The notes beneath the pieces are model-generated. The model did not search any database. It had not been told where the DNA came from and worked only from the letters and a program-made list of their open reading frames with translations. Source: Winogradskyella sp. (GTDB lineage: Bacteria > Bacteroidota > Bacteroidia > Flavobacteriales > Flavobacteriaceae). From it: a DNA stretch of 64,000 nt. Of this stretch, positions 36,581 through 44,625 are shown piece after piece. The first letter of the stretch is position 1, and each line of letters starts with the position of its first letter. The stretch covers positions 54,275 to 118,274 of the forward strand of contig NZ_JANQIM010000010.1 of NCBI RefSeq assembly GCF_028282165.1, given 5' to 3'. The position numbers were made by a program, and so were the translations under genes.

Positions 36581-36667
36581 TATCCATTAACAACAAATAT
36601 AGTTGTAATCCGTAAAACAACTAATTTGGTTGTTAATTAAAATTCAACTATATTTGTTGTATGGATA
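36581..36667. repeat. Long inverted repeat over the satD-like gene start
   Basis: ACAACAAATATAGTTG (36590-36605) is the exact reverse complement of 36645-36660, which ends on the base before the ATG. The outer words TATCCAT (36581-36587) and ATGGATA (36661-36667) extend the pairing with a 2-base bulge, so the start codon is inside the stem. An inner hairpin AACAAC (36616-36621) with GTTGTT (36629-36634) fills the loop. It could be an operator or an RNA structure that hides the start. Confidence 0.85.
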
Positions 36668-37305
36668 GTGTAGAGTTAGTTATTATTGGCGATGTTATTA
36701 AATCAAGGAAAAAATTTGATCCAAAGGAATGGAATCATTTTCATCAAATGATTAACAAGATTAACCAGGAATTTAGCTCATCGTTGAAAATCCCTCTTAC
36801 AATATATGCTGGGGACAGCTTTGGAGGAATTTGTGATAACGTTGATTCAGCAACTAAGATTGTATTGGCTATTCAAGAATATCAAGGTCATCATAAATCA
36901 AGAGTGGTTTTGATTGAGGATAAGGTCGCTTATGGATTGGACAAGAAAAACTTTTTAACATTAGAAGGTCCGGCGCTATGGAAAAGCGAAAATCAGCTTA
37001 AAGAACTGAAAAAAAAATCGTCATTTTTTTTAGCAGATCTTAAGGATGAATTAAAAACAATTGCTATTAATACAATTTTAAACTTAATTTTATCAATCCG
37101 AGATGGTTGGAGCAAAATAGAATGGGAAGTTTACAAAAATGCAGGATTAGAAATTAAACAGAAAGAATTAGCTCTTAAATTGGGAGTAACTCAACAGTAT
37201 ATTTCAAAAATCATAAAAACCTCAAAGCTAAAACTAGTCAACGAGGCTGAAACTAATCTAATATCAATACTAAATGGAATCAATAATTACATTCATAAAG
37301 ACTAA
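36661..37305 (+). CDS. SatD family protein with C-terminal helix-turn-helix
   Basis: 214 residues. The start VELVIIGDVIKSRK and the AGDSFGGICDN hairpin (residues 50-60) mark the SatD family. The pattern of an Asp after strand 1 (Asp11), a GDS hairpin (Asp52) and a following helix ending AIQ resembles the class III nucleotidyl cyclase fold, but the Asn and Arg of the cyclase catalytic motif appear to be replaced (ALWKSENQL). Residues 166-195 are a helix-turn-helix (QKELALKLGVTQQYISKII). It overlaps the next gene by 32 bases, and a long inverted repeat covers its start. Role unknown; autoregulation is likely. Confidence 0.75.
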   Translation: MDSVELVIIGDVIKSRKKFDPKEWNHFHQMINKINQEFSSSLKIPLTIYAGDSFGGICDNVDSATKIVLAIQEYQGHHKSRVVLIEDKVAYGLDKKNFLTLEGPALWKSENQLKELKKKSSFFLADLKDELKTIAINTILNLILSIRDGWSKIEWEVYKNAGLEIKQKELALKLGVTQQYISKIIKTSKLKLVNEAETNLISILNGINNYIHKD

Positions 37306-37687
37306 CAATACTTTGGTTAAAGGGTTGATTATAATAATTGGGTATTTTATCACATTTTTTATCACCAACTTACTAGTAAAAAAGATAGTACTCGAAGGGA
37401 AAAGGAAAATTGATGTTGATGGCGATGGGGATATTGACGAAAATGATAAGAAAATAATTAAAGATGGCTATATAATCGGCAAATGCGAGAATATTATAAT
37501 TTTAAGTTTTGTATTAGCAGGGGAAATAACAGGACTTGCTTTAATTTTTGCTGCAAAAAGTTTAGCTAGGCAAAAACAAATAAATGACAACGCTGGATTT
37601 TTTCTTGCCGGTACAATGCTTAACTTCACAGCCACTTTAGTGATAGCATTCATTTTAAAACATATCTTAACCATAATACCACAATGA
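37274..37687 (+). CDS. Small membrane protein with EF-hand-type loop
   Basis: 137 residues, three predicted membrane helices (about 12-36, 70-96, 106-134). Between helices 1 and 2 lies DVDGDGDIDEND (residues 47-58), a canonical 12-residue calcium loop with Asp at positions 1, 3, 5, 9 and 12, Gly at 6 and Ile at 8. The start is inside the satD-like gene (32-base overlap), so the two should be made together. No homologue is recognised. It is a candidate effector or sensor partner of the SatD-like protein; this is inference. Confidence 0.75.
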   Translation: MESIITFIKTNNTLVKGLIIIIGYFITFFITNLLVKKIVLEGKRKIDVDGDGDIDENDKKIIKDGYIIGKCENIIILSFVLAGEITGLALIFAAKSLARQKQINDNAGFFLAGTMLNFTATLVIAFILKHILTIIPQ

Positions 37688-37833
37688 TGTTTGATCTCGA
37701 AAACATAATCCATATATAAGCCTATAGCTACTGAACAAGTGTGAAATTTTAAGTTTAGTTCGTAAGCACAACGATCAATCATACATTCAAGAATAAATTA
37801 AAACCCTAATCACAAAACCATTACCTTCGCGGC

Positions 37834-39204
37834 ATGGTTTTGCGTCACTATATAAAAGAATTTCAATACAACCTAAAACTAGCTTCGCCAGTGATGCTAG
37901 GCATGCTTGGGCATACCTTTGTGAGCTTTATAGACAATGTCATGGTTGGGCAATTAGGTTCTGCAGAACTGGCTGCGGTATCTCTGGGAAATAGCTTTGT
38001 TTTTATTGCCATGTCTTTGGGTATTGGATTTTCAACAGCCATTACACCATTAGTTGCTGAAGCCGATTCTGAGCAGAATTTTCCCCAAGGGAAATCCGTA
38101 TTTAAACATGGCTTTTTTTTGTGTTCTGTATGGGGTATACTTTTGTTCTTAATCACATTACTGGCAAAACCTTTAATGTATGTTATGGATCAGCCAGAAG
38201 AAGTAGTTGTATTGGCAGTTCCCTATTTAGATTTAGTAGCTTTTTCTTTAGTGCCATTAATTATGTTTCAGGCATTCAAGCAGTTTAGTGATGGCTTATC
38301 ACTTACAAAGTATCCTATGTTTGCAACAATCGTTGCCAATATTCTAAATGTAGCCATCAACTATGTGCTGATTTTTGGAAAGTTTGGTTTTCCCCAAATG
38401 GGTATTGTTGGCGCTGCAGTTGGGACCTTAGTATCACGCTTTGTGATGTTGTTTTTTCTTTGGTGGTTATTGGCACAACGAAACAAATCCAAAGCCTATG
38501 TTACCAACATTAAATTCTTCGAACTAAGCAAAAAACCTTTGAAAAGAATAACTAATCTAGGATTGCCAAGTGCTATGCAAATGTTTTTTGAGATCGCCGT
38601 TTTTACAGCCGCTGTTTGGCTTAGCGGCCTTTTGGGAAAAAATGTACAGGCAGCCAATCAGATTGCCTTAAACTTGTCATCTATGACCTTTATGGTAGCA
38701 ATGGGATTGAGTGTCGCAGCTATGGTACGTGTTGGTAACCAAAAAGGATTGAAAGACTACATCAACCTAAAACGCATCGCCGAATCCATATTTTTGATAG
38801 GTTTTATGTTTGCCGTTCTATTTGCTTTACTATTTGTAGTATTTCATAAAGCACTACCAGATTTGTATGTTGATCTAGACAATCCAGCTAATGTCATGGA
38901 TACGGCTGAGGTAGTTAAGATTGCAGCGACCTTATTGCTAGCAGCTGCTGTATTTCAGATTAGTGATAGTTTTCAAGTTATCGCACTTGGAGCTTTACGT
39001 GGTTTGCAGGATGTCAGGATTCCGACGTTGATTACGTTTATTTCGTATTGGGTTGTTGGTTTTCCGATAAGTTATTTTCTAGGAAAGGAAGCCGCTTATG
39101 GTAGTTTAGGGATATGGTTTGGCTTAATAGCAGGATTGACTACTGCAGCAAGTTTGTTGTATGTACGGTTTAATTATTTGACGAAAAAGTTGATAGCTAA
39201 GTAA
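37834..39204 (+). CDS. MATE family multidrug efflux transporter
   Basis: 456 residues with 12 membrane helices in the two-bundle MATE layout. The N-terminus has ASPVMLGMLGHTFVSFIDNVMVGQLG, the usual family start, and the helix 7 region has AANQIALNLSSMTFM. It should export cationic drugs or metabolites in exchange for Na+ or H+ (NorM group). A TACCTTCG box lies a few bases before the start. No regulator is adjacent. Confidence 0.93.
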   Translation: MVLRHYIKEFQYNLKLASPVMLGMLGHTFVSFIDNVMVGQLGSAELAAVSLGNSFVFIAMSLGIGFSTAITPLVAEADSEQNFPQGKSVFKHGFFLCSVWGILLFLITLLAKPLMYVMDQPEEVVVLAVPYLDLVAFSLVPLIMFQAFKQFSDGLSLTKYPMFATIVANILNVAINYVLIFGKFGFPQMGIVGAAVGTLVSRFVMLFFLWWLLAQRNKSKAYVTNIKFFELSKKPLKRITNLGLPSAMQMFFEIAVFTAAVWLSGLLGKNVQAANQIALNLSSMTFMVAMGLSVAAMVRVGNQKGLKDYINLKRIAESIFLIGFMFAVLFALLFVVFHKALPDLYVDLDNPANVMDTAEVVKIAATLLLAAAVFQISDSFQVIALGALRGLQDVRIPTLITFISYWVVGFPISYFLGKEAAYGSLGIWFGLIAGLTTAASLLYVRFNYLTKKLIAK

Positions 39205-39576
39205 AGTGTCACCTTGAGCGCAGTCGAAAGGTCTTTTACGTGCTATCATTATTAGGGTAACGACTCACTTCGATTGTAGTTTACCCTGTATGTGTCACAC
39301 TTAGCCAGAGGAAGTTCAGTCGAACGGCTCAGTGACCAACCCCCAGCAGAACTATCGAGAAGTCTTTTCAATTCAAGCAGTTATCGATATAACTTTCTTA
39401 CTTGGACTATGTTTCGACAAGACTTCGACAAGCTCAGCCTGACACGCTTAGTTACAGAGAGAATCACTCGAACTGACATCTAGGTTTTAATAGTACTTAA
39501 CTCCTAACTAAATTTGTATTTTTGTACTATAACTAGTACGCTTCAAGCAACGTGCTTCAAACCTCAAACTAAAGAA
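39205..39576. other. 372-base repeat-rich intergenic region
   Basis: Composed of several short dispersed elements such as GTGTCACCTTGAGCGCAGTC, TTCGACAAGCTCAGCCTGAC and TCACTCGAACTGACATC, in both orientations, as is typical between flavobacterial genes. Two -7-like boxes at the right end (39509-39516 and 39517-39524) belong to the next gene. No coding potential seen. Confidence 0.6.
39509..39524 (+). promoter_or_regulatory. Tandem -7 boxes before the 75-residue protein
   Basis: TAAATTTG (39509-39516) and TATTTTTG (39517-39524) are back to back; either fits TAnnTTTG. The leader to the ATG at 39577 is about 50 bases and contains the repeated word GCTTCAA. Confidence 0.45.
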
Positions 39577-39804
39577 ATGGAATTACCCAAATTCATACTA
39601 GGTGATAATACTGATCATCCTGATGCTATTTATATCATTCACACAGAGTTTCCAAGGTTTATCATCAACCTAGAAAATGACGAAGTAGAATGGTTTGAAG
39701 AATTTGACCAACACGACCAAAAGGAACTAGAGACCGAAACCGAAAATTATATCAGACAAGCTACGGAGTTTTACGATAGGGAAGTAGCACGTTACGACGA
39801 CTAA
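39577..39804 (+). CDS. Small acidic conserved-looking protein
   Basis: 75 residues from the ATG at 39577 (the longer frame from 39514 lies in the promoter). Very acidic, with FILGDNTDHPDAIYIIHTEFPRF at the start split over a short beta-hairpin and a C-terminal charged helix. No known domain is recognised. Its stop overlaps the PAP2 phosphatase start by one base, so it is probably co-translated with it. Confidence 0.75.
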   Translation: MELPKFILGDNTDHPDAIYIIHTEFPRFIINLENDEVEWFEEFDQHDQKELETETENYIRQATEFYDREVARYDD

Positions 39805-40376
39805 TGCTCGATAAGCTTTTAGACTTAGATACCGAACTTTTTGTATATCTCAATGGCCTTGGATCGCCATCATGGGACTGGTTATGGTTGGCCATAACCA
39901 ACAAAATTACCTTTGTGCCGCTATATGCTTTACTATTATTCCTTATTTATAGAAAATTGGGATGGAAAGCCTTACTATTGATTATGGTAAGCATTACGCT
40001 AATGATTTTGTTTACAGACCAAATGACTAATGTAGTAAAGCGTTCAGTGTTACGATTTAGACCCTGCGCTTGTGATGAAATCAAAGATACTATTCGTTTT
40101 ATTGCAGAACGCTGTAGCTCTAACCGTAGTTTTTTCTCTGGGCATGCGTCCAATTCTATGGCAGCAGCAGTTTTTGGTGGCTTAGTATTACGTCCTTATT
40201 TTAAAAATCTCATTTTTATACTTCTGTTTTGGGCATTTTTAGTTGCCTACAGTCGTATTTATGTAGGTGTACATTTCCCAGTAGATATTATATGCGGAAT
40301 GACCTTTGGCGCTTTAGCAGGCTTTGGTTTTTATAGATTAAACAAGTACTTATTGAAACGGTTTCTTAATACCTAG
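39804..40376 (+). CDS. PAP2 family membrane phosphatase
   Basis: 190 residues with five or six membrane helices. All three acid phosphatase motifs are present: KRSVLRFRP, SFFSGH and SRIYVGVHFPVD. Enzymes of this type remove phosphate from undecaprenyl pyrophosphate, phosphatidylglycerophosphate or lipid A. It starts inside the previous stop codon and ends 1 base from the convergent GT39 gene, which belongs to a lipid-linked glycosylation operon; a role in recycling the polyprenyl carrier is plausible. Confidence 0.92.
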   Translation: MLDKLLDLDTELFVYLNGLGSPSWDWLWLAITNKITFVPLYALLLFLIYRKLGWKALLLIMVSITLMILFTDQMTNVVKRSVLRFRPCACDEIKDTIRFIAERCSSNRSFFSGHASNSMAAAVFGGLVLRPYFKNLIFILLFWAFLVAYSRIYVGVHFPVDIICGMTFGALAGFGFYRLNKYLLKRFLNT

Positions 40377-40377
40377 C

Positions 40378-42000
40378 TTACTCTTTTCGAGAAAGGCGAT
40401 ACATCTTATTCACTAATCTAGACCGATGTGCTCTTGTGTCTTTTTGGGCCGTATTTAAGTCGTAAGTGGCAATGAATACAATGTGATATAATTCTGAAAG
40501 CTCTTTAATGTCTTCGAGGTTTTCGTTGCCAATTAATAGATTAAATTCTCTCTCGGCAGGAATGATTAAACCTTCTTCTGTTTTTAACTTAGGAATTTTA
40601 TCACCAAAATGGTATATCGCTTCTGGAGACACGTAATTTAAACTATACAAAGGGATATTTGTGTTGATTAATTCCGAAACGGGTTTGTAATCCTCTTGTA
40701 CTTGAATTTTTGACAAAGGTAATCCTACAAAACCAACACTCATTATGAAGCAGATTAATAAATAAAATGCATTTTTAATCTTTTTTGTTTTTAGATTTTT
40801 AAATAATAAAATAGAAATACAAAGTAAGATGATTGATAGAATAATAAATCTCATTAAAACCCATCCAGTCAAAACTGACCCAAGGAAAAAGCCAAATACC
40901 CAAAATAAAAAACCAACAATACCAATCAATCCAAATTGTATATACACAGGAATCGTTTCTCGAATATCTTTCAGATTTTTGAACTCACGGATTAAATAAT
41001 CTATATAAAACCCAATATTGATGGCCAAAGGAATCAATACTGGCATTAAGTAACGCGATTTCTTTTCAGGAATTACAGATAAGAGAATCACGGCAATAAT
41101 CGTCCAGAAAAAGCTAAATCGGTAAGCCTTTAAATTTGAAACACGAGATTTCATATAAGGATAAAGCAAACTCACAAATGCTGCGATGGTCCAAATACCA
41201 CTCTGTACAAAGAAGCTCCAGTAATAATAGAAAGGTCTTACATTGTAACTGCTCCAATTTGAAGTTTCTTTTGAAGCGATAGCGGTAAATGTCTCAGGAT
41301 CTGCTATCCGAACATAAAAATACCACCAGCCACCCAGAACAATTCCAAAAATCAAAAGACTTATGAGCTTCAAAAAGTGTAGAAGGTTTCCTTTTAATTT
41401 AAAGGCAATAGCATAAGCAATCACAAAAGACAAAAACAATACGTAAAGTGATACAGGTCCTTTAGACAATACAGAACCCGCTAAAAATATAACGAATAGT
41501 AAGCTTTGTACAATGCTTGTCTTTTCATTTTTAAGCATTATATAAAGCTGGTAAAGTGCCATCAGCATAAAACCATGCGCGTAAATATCCCAAGGAGCTT
41601 CTATGATAATCCCAATGACATAAAACGAACTTAAAACTACAAATCCGTTGATTAAACTATGGGATTTGCCAAGTTCTAGTGTCTTTGATAGCAAATAGGT
41701 GGAAATACCAATACTGGCAAGAAACAGGAGTGCAGACCAACGTAATGCCAATACCGATTTTATTCCAAAAAGCATTCCAAAAAAAGCCGTAATCCAAGTT
41801 GGTAAGGGTGGTTTTTGGTAACGCGCTTCGCCATTCATGGTGGTTAAAATCCAATTCCCATCAGTGAGCATTTCTCTAGCTGATATAAAATTGCGAGCTT
41901 CCATAATGGTGACAGGAACGGCATCAATGGTAAACCCTAACATCACCATGACGAAAAGGATTAGGCTTAAAATCGGATATTTTTCTATAAGCCTCATCAT
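40378..42000 (-). CDS. GT39/ArnT-like membrane glycosyltransferase
   Basis: 540 residues, about 11-12 membrane helices. The first periplasmic loop has EARNFISAREMLTDGNWI with the acidic catalytic residues, and NGEARYQKPPLPTWITAFF is the classic ArnT/PMT family signature. It should move a sugar from a polyprenyl phosphate to a lipid or protein on the periplasmic side. Third gene of a coupled operon (GT2, LAB_N, GT39), with a 4-base overlap to the LAB_N gene. Confidence 0.92.
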   Translation of the reverse strand: MMRLIEKYPILSLILFVMVMLGFTIDAVPVTIMEARNFISAREMLTDGNWILTTMNGEARYQKPPLPTWITAFFGMLFGIKSVLALRWSALLFLASIGISTYLLSKTLELGKSHSLINGFVVLSSFYVIGIIIEAPWDIYAHGFMLMALYQLYIMLKNEKTSIVQSLLFVIFLAGSVLSKGPVSLYVLFLSFVIAYAIAFKLKGNLLHFLKLISLLIFGIVLGGWWYFYVRIADPETFTAIASKETSNWSSYNVRPFYYYWSFFVQSGIWTIAAFVSLLYPYMKSRVSNLKAYRFSFFWTIIAVILLSVIPEKKSRYLMPVLIPLAINIGFYIDYLIREFKNLKDIRETIPVYIQFGLIGIVGFLFWVFGFFLGSVLTGWVLMRFIILSIILLCISILLFKNLKTKKIKNAFYLLICFIMSVGFVGLPLSKIQVQEDYKPVSELINTNIPLYSLNYVSPEAIYHFGDKIPKLKTEEGLIIPAEREFNLLIGNENLEDIKELSELYHIVFIATYDLNTAQKDTRAHRSRLVNKMYRLSRKE

Positions 42001-42617
42001 TTGTTTCGTCGCATTAAATAGGCATTACGTGCATAAATAATCATGCCAAATAAATGTCCAACAAATAAAACAGGATCTTCCCTAATAATTGCATAGGTTA
42101 AAATTAAGGCGGCTCCCGTTAAGCTTAAAACCCAAAATCCCATAGGTAAGGTAGATTCTTTATGTCGCTCAGCATGAATCCATTGATATACAAATCGAAG
42201 TGTAAATATGATTTGAGCAACGATTCCAAGTATCAATAACCAGACAGGAATAGATTCGTTTTTAAATAAAAGCTCAATATCGATTTTGTTGTTATTGTAA
42301 TAGAAAATAACAATCAAGACAGGGACTAAAAATAGAAAATAGCGCATAAATACAGGGTACTTTTTCCATTGCCCTTGTAATTGTAAATTTCTTATATAGA
42401 TAAAATAAGTTAAACTTTGACCTAGCATGATTGCAAAGTCTAATCTAAGATAACCATAGACAAATAGTAAAAAGGATGCAATTAGGCTTAAGGTCCAAAA
42501 AATACTTGGAGTAATAACTTTACGTTGTCTTTCGGATGTTATCCACTGAATAATAAGACGCGCAGAGAATAGTATCTGAGCTATAAATCCGATGCTGTAA
42601 ATTAACCAATCCTTCAT
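41997..42617 (-). CDS. Tandem LAB_N domain membrane protein
   Basis: 206 residues made of two similar halves of about 90 residues, each with three helices. The halves carry the same marks: AQILFSARLIIQWITSERQ in the first and AQIIFTLRFVYQWIHAERH in the second, the lipid A biosynthesis N-terminal domain. It probably forms a small polytopic unit that presents or flips a lipid-linked sugar between the GT2 and GT39 enzymes; this is inferred from the operon. It overlaps both neighbours by 4 bases (ATGA). Confidence 0.9.
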   Translation of the reverse strand: MKDWLIYSIGFIAQILFSARLIIQWITSERQRKVITPSIFWTLSLIASFLLFVYGYLRLDFAIMLGQSLTYFIYIRNLQLQGQWKKYPVFMRYFLFLVPVLIVIFYYNNNKIDIELLFKNESIPVWLLILGIVAQIIFTLRFVYQWIHAERHKESTLPMGFWVLSLTGAALILTYAIIREDPVLFVGHLFGMIIYARNAYLMRRNK

Positions 42618-43330
42618 TTACTGGTTTTAGCTACATCGTAGTTGATATATTTTTTTTTCATCCATAAGTATGCAAAACAGTCCATCAAAGGGCCAATGAG
42701 ACGGTTCCAAAGACCAAATTTTGCAGTACCAGCAATTCTTGGAAAATGACGCACTGGAATTTGGGTGACCCTCCCATTTTGTAGCATAATCATTGCAGGT
42801 AAAAAACGATGTAGACCTCTAAACATTGGGATACGTTTGGCATATTCGGTTTTTATGATTTTAAGAGGACAGCCTGTATCATCCATACCATCTTTAGTGA
42901 AAGCACGCCTAATACCATTGGCTATTTTAGATGACATATTTTTTACGAATGAATCTTTACGGTCTGCACGCACACCAGTTACCAAGTCATGGGTGTCAAT
43001 GTGCTCTAATAGAATGTTAAAGTCTTCAGGAGCAGTTTGAAGATCAGAATCTATATAACCAACTAATTTGGTATCAGCATAGTCAAAGCCCGCTTTAATA
43101 GCAGCACTCAAGCCCTTATTTTCTTTAAAAAGAACATATTCGAAAGCTTCATTTCGTTCACAGATGCTTTCAATTAAAGTTTGGGAATTGTCCTTTGAGC
43201 CATCATTAACAAACAAGACAGAAGCAGGAACCTTGGCAATCTTTAGATAATTGGATAATTCGGTTTCAACGCGTTCAAGATTATCCTCTTCATTATATAC
43301 AGGAACAATGATAGTTAACTCGTATTTCAT
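42614..43330 (-). CDS. GT2 family polyprenyl-phosphate glycosyltransferase
   Basis: 238 residues from the ATG at 43330 (MKYELTIIVPVYNEEDNL); the reading frame extends upstream but into the divergent promoter. GT-A fold with IVPVYNEE, VNDGSKDNS and YIDSDLQTAPED (catalytic Asp cluster). No membrane helices at the C-terminus, as in DPM1-type enzymes. It should make a polyprenyl-phosphate sugar for the ArnT-like enzyme of the same operon. Translation is coupled to the LAB_N gene by a 4-base overlap. Confidence 0.92.
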   Translation of the reverse strand: MKYELTIIVPVYNEEDNLERVETELSNYLKIAKVPASVLFVNDGSKDNSQTLIESICERNEAFEYVLFKENKGLSAAIKAGFDYADTKLVGYIDSDLQTAPEDFNILLEHIDTHDLVTGVRADRKDSFVKNMSSKIANGIRRAFTKDGMDDTGCPLKIIKTEYAKRIPMFRGLHRFLPAMIMLQNGRVTQIPVRHFPRIAGTAKFGLWNRLIGPLMDCFAYLWMKKKYINYDVAKTSK

Positions 43331-43445
43331 GCTGTTAATAGAATTTCTGGCACAAAAGTATGCTTTTTTAGTATTACAGCGAATGCATATTGTTTTAAAC
43401 CTAAAAATCGCTTTACTTTGCCCCAAATTGTTTATAAACTTAACC

Positions 43446-44387
43446 ATGAATATTTTAGTCACCGGAATAGCAGGTTTTATTGGTTCTCATACTGCGGAAC
43501 GTTTATTGAGTTTAGGTCACAATGTGGTGGGAGTAGATAATTTTTGTGATTACTACAGTTTAGAGCTAAAGAAAATGAACGCTAAGGCTGTTAAGGATAA
43601 GGGTGCTGAGATCATAAAGATGGATTTAAGACATCCTGAAGCATATCACCAATTGTCTAAGAGTTTTCATTATATCTTTCATTTTGCGGCACAACCAGGT
43701 ATTTCGCAAACGTCTACTTTTGAGGATTACTTTACGAACAATATCATCGCTACAAAGCACCTTATTGATTTTGCTTTGGAATGCAAGGATTTAAAGCTAT
43801 TTGTTAATATTGGTACATCCTCTATTTATGGTTTAGAAGCAACATATCCTGAAGATGTTATGGCCAAGCCAGCATCGCACTATGGCGTTACTAAATTGGC
43901 AGCAGAACAATTAGTGCTTCAAAAGAGTAGGGAGTTGCAAATGCAAGCCTGTAGCTTACGTTTATATTCTGTAATTGGCCCAAGAGAGCGTCCGGAGAAA
44001 ATGTACACGAAATTGATCGACTTAGGTTTAAAGGACAAACCGTTCCCGCTATATGAAGGAAGTGATAAGCATTTAAGAAGTTTTACTTATGTTGGTGATA
44101 TAGTAGATGGAATTGTCAGTGTCATTGGCAATGAAGATAAGGTCGATGGAGAGATCTTTAACCTTGGTACCGAAGTAGAGCATACAACACAAGATGGTAT
44201 TGATGCTGTTGCAGAAGTATTGGGAAAAGAGATAAAAATTGATATTAAACCCAAACGTGCAGGCGATCAGTTAAGGACTAAAGCCAACATAGATAAAGCC
44301 AGACGTTTACTGAATTACAATCCACAAACCACATTGATTGAAAGTGTACGTTCACAGGTTGAATGGTTTAAGGCGAATTGTGTTTAA
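43446..44387 (+). CDS. NAD-dependent nucleotide-sugar epimerase/dehydratase
   Basis: 313 residues from the ATG at 43446. Extended SDR: GIAGFIGSHTAERLL for NAD, SSIYG and YGVTKLAAEQL (Tyr and Lys of the YxxxK pair). The closest group appears to be UDP-glucuronate or UDP-glucose 4-epimerases. It is transcribed divergently from the GT2 operon and may supply its sugar nucleotide. A weak box (TTACTTTG, about 43413-43420) precedes it. Confidence 0.93.
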   Translation: MNILVTGIAGFIGSHTAERLLSLGHNVVGVDNFCDYYSLELKKMNAKAVKDKGAEIIKMDLRHPEAYHQLSKSFHYIFHFAAQPGISQTSTFEDYFTNNIIATKHLIDFALECKDLKLFVNIGTSSIYGLEATYPEDVMAKPASHYGVTKLAAEQLVLQKSRELQMQACSLRLYSVIGPRERPEKMYTKLIDLGLKDKPFPLYEGSDKHLRSFTYVGDIVDGIVSVIGNEDKVDGEIFNLGTEVEHTTQDGIDAVAEVLGKEIKIDIKPKRAGDQLRTKANIDKARRLLNYNPQTTLIESVRSQVEWFKANCV

Positions 44388-44625
44388 TAGTCACTTCGAG
44401 TGAAATTCTGAAAGAATTTAGTATTGAGAAGCAGATATTAGTTTTCTTGTTTTAGATGTATCTCGACGTTTTCACTTCGACTCTAGTTTACCCTGAGCGC
44501 ACGAGTGTTGCTGAAGCTTCTCGGCCGTCGTAGATTCTTGCTACTAAGGCAAAGTCGGCAACGTAAGCACAGTCGAAGTGCTCACTGACTGCTTTTGGCA
44601 AACTCAAACTGACGAAAATCTCTTC
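44388..44625. other. 238-base repeat-rich gap
   Basis: Contains dispersed words such as TCACTTCGAGTGAAATTC, CTCGACGTTTTCACTTCGAC and GCACAGTCGAAGTGCTCA in both orientations, including fragments of hairpin repeats. No coding sequence seen. Confidence 0.55.
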
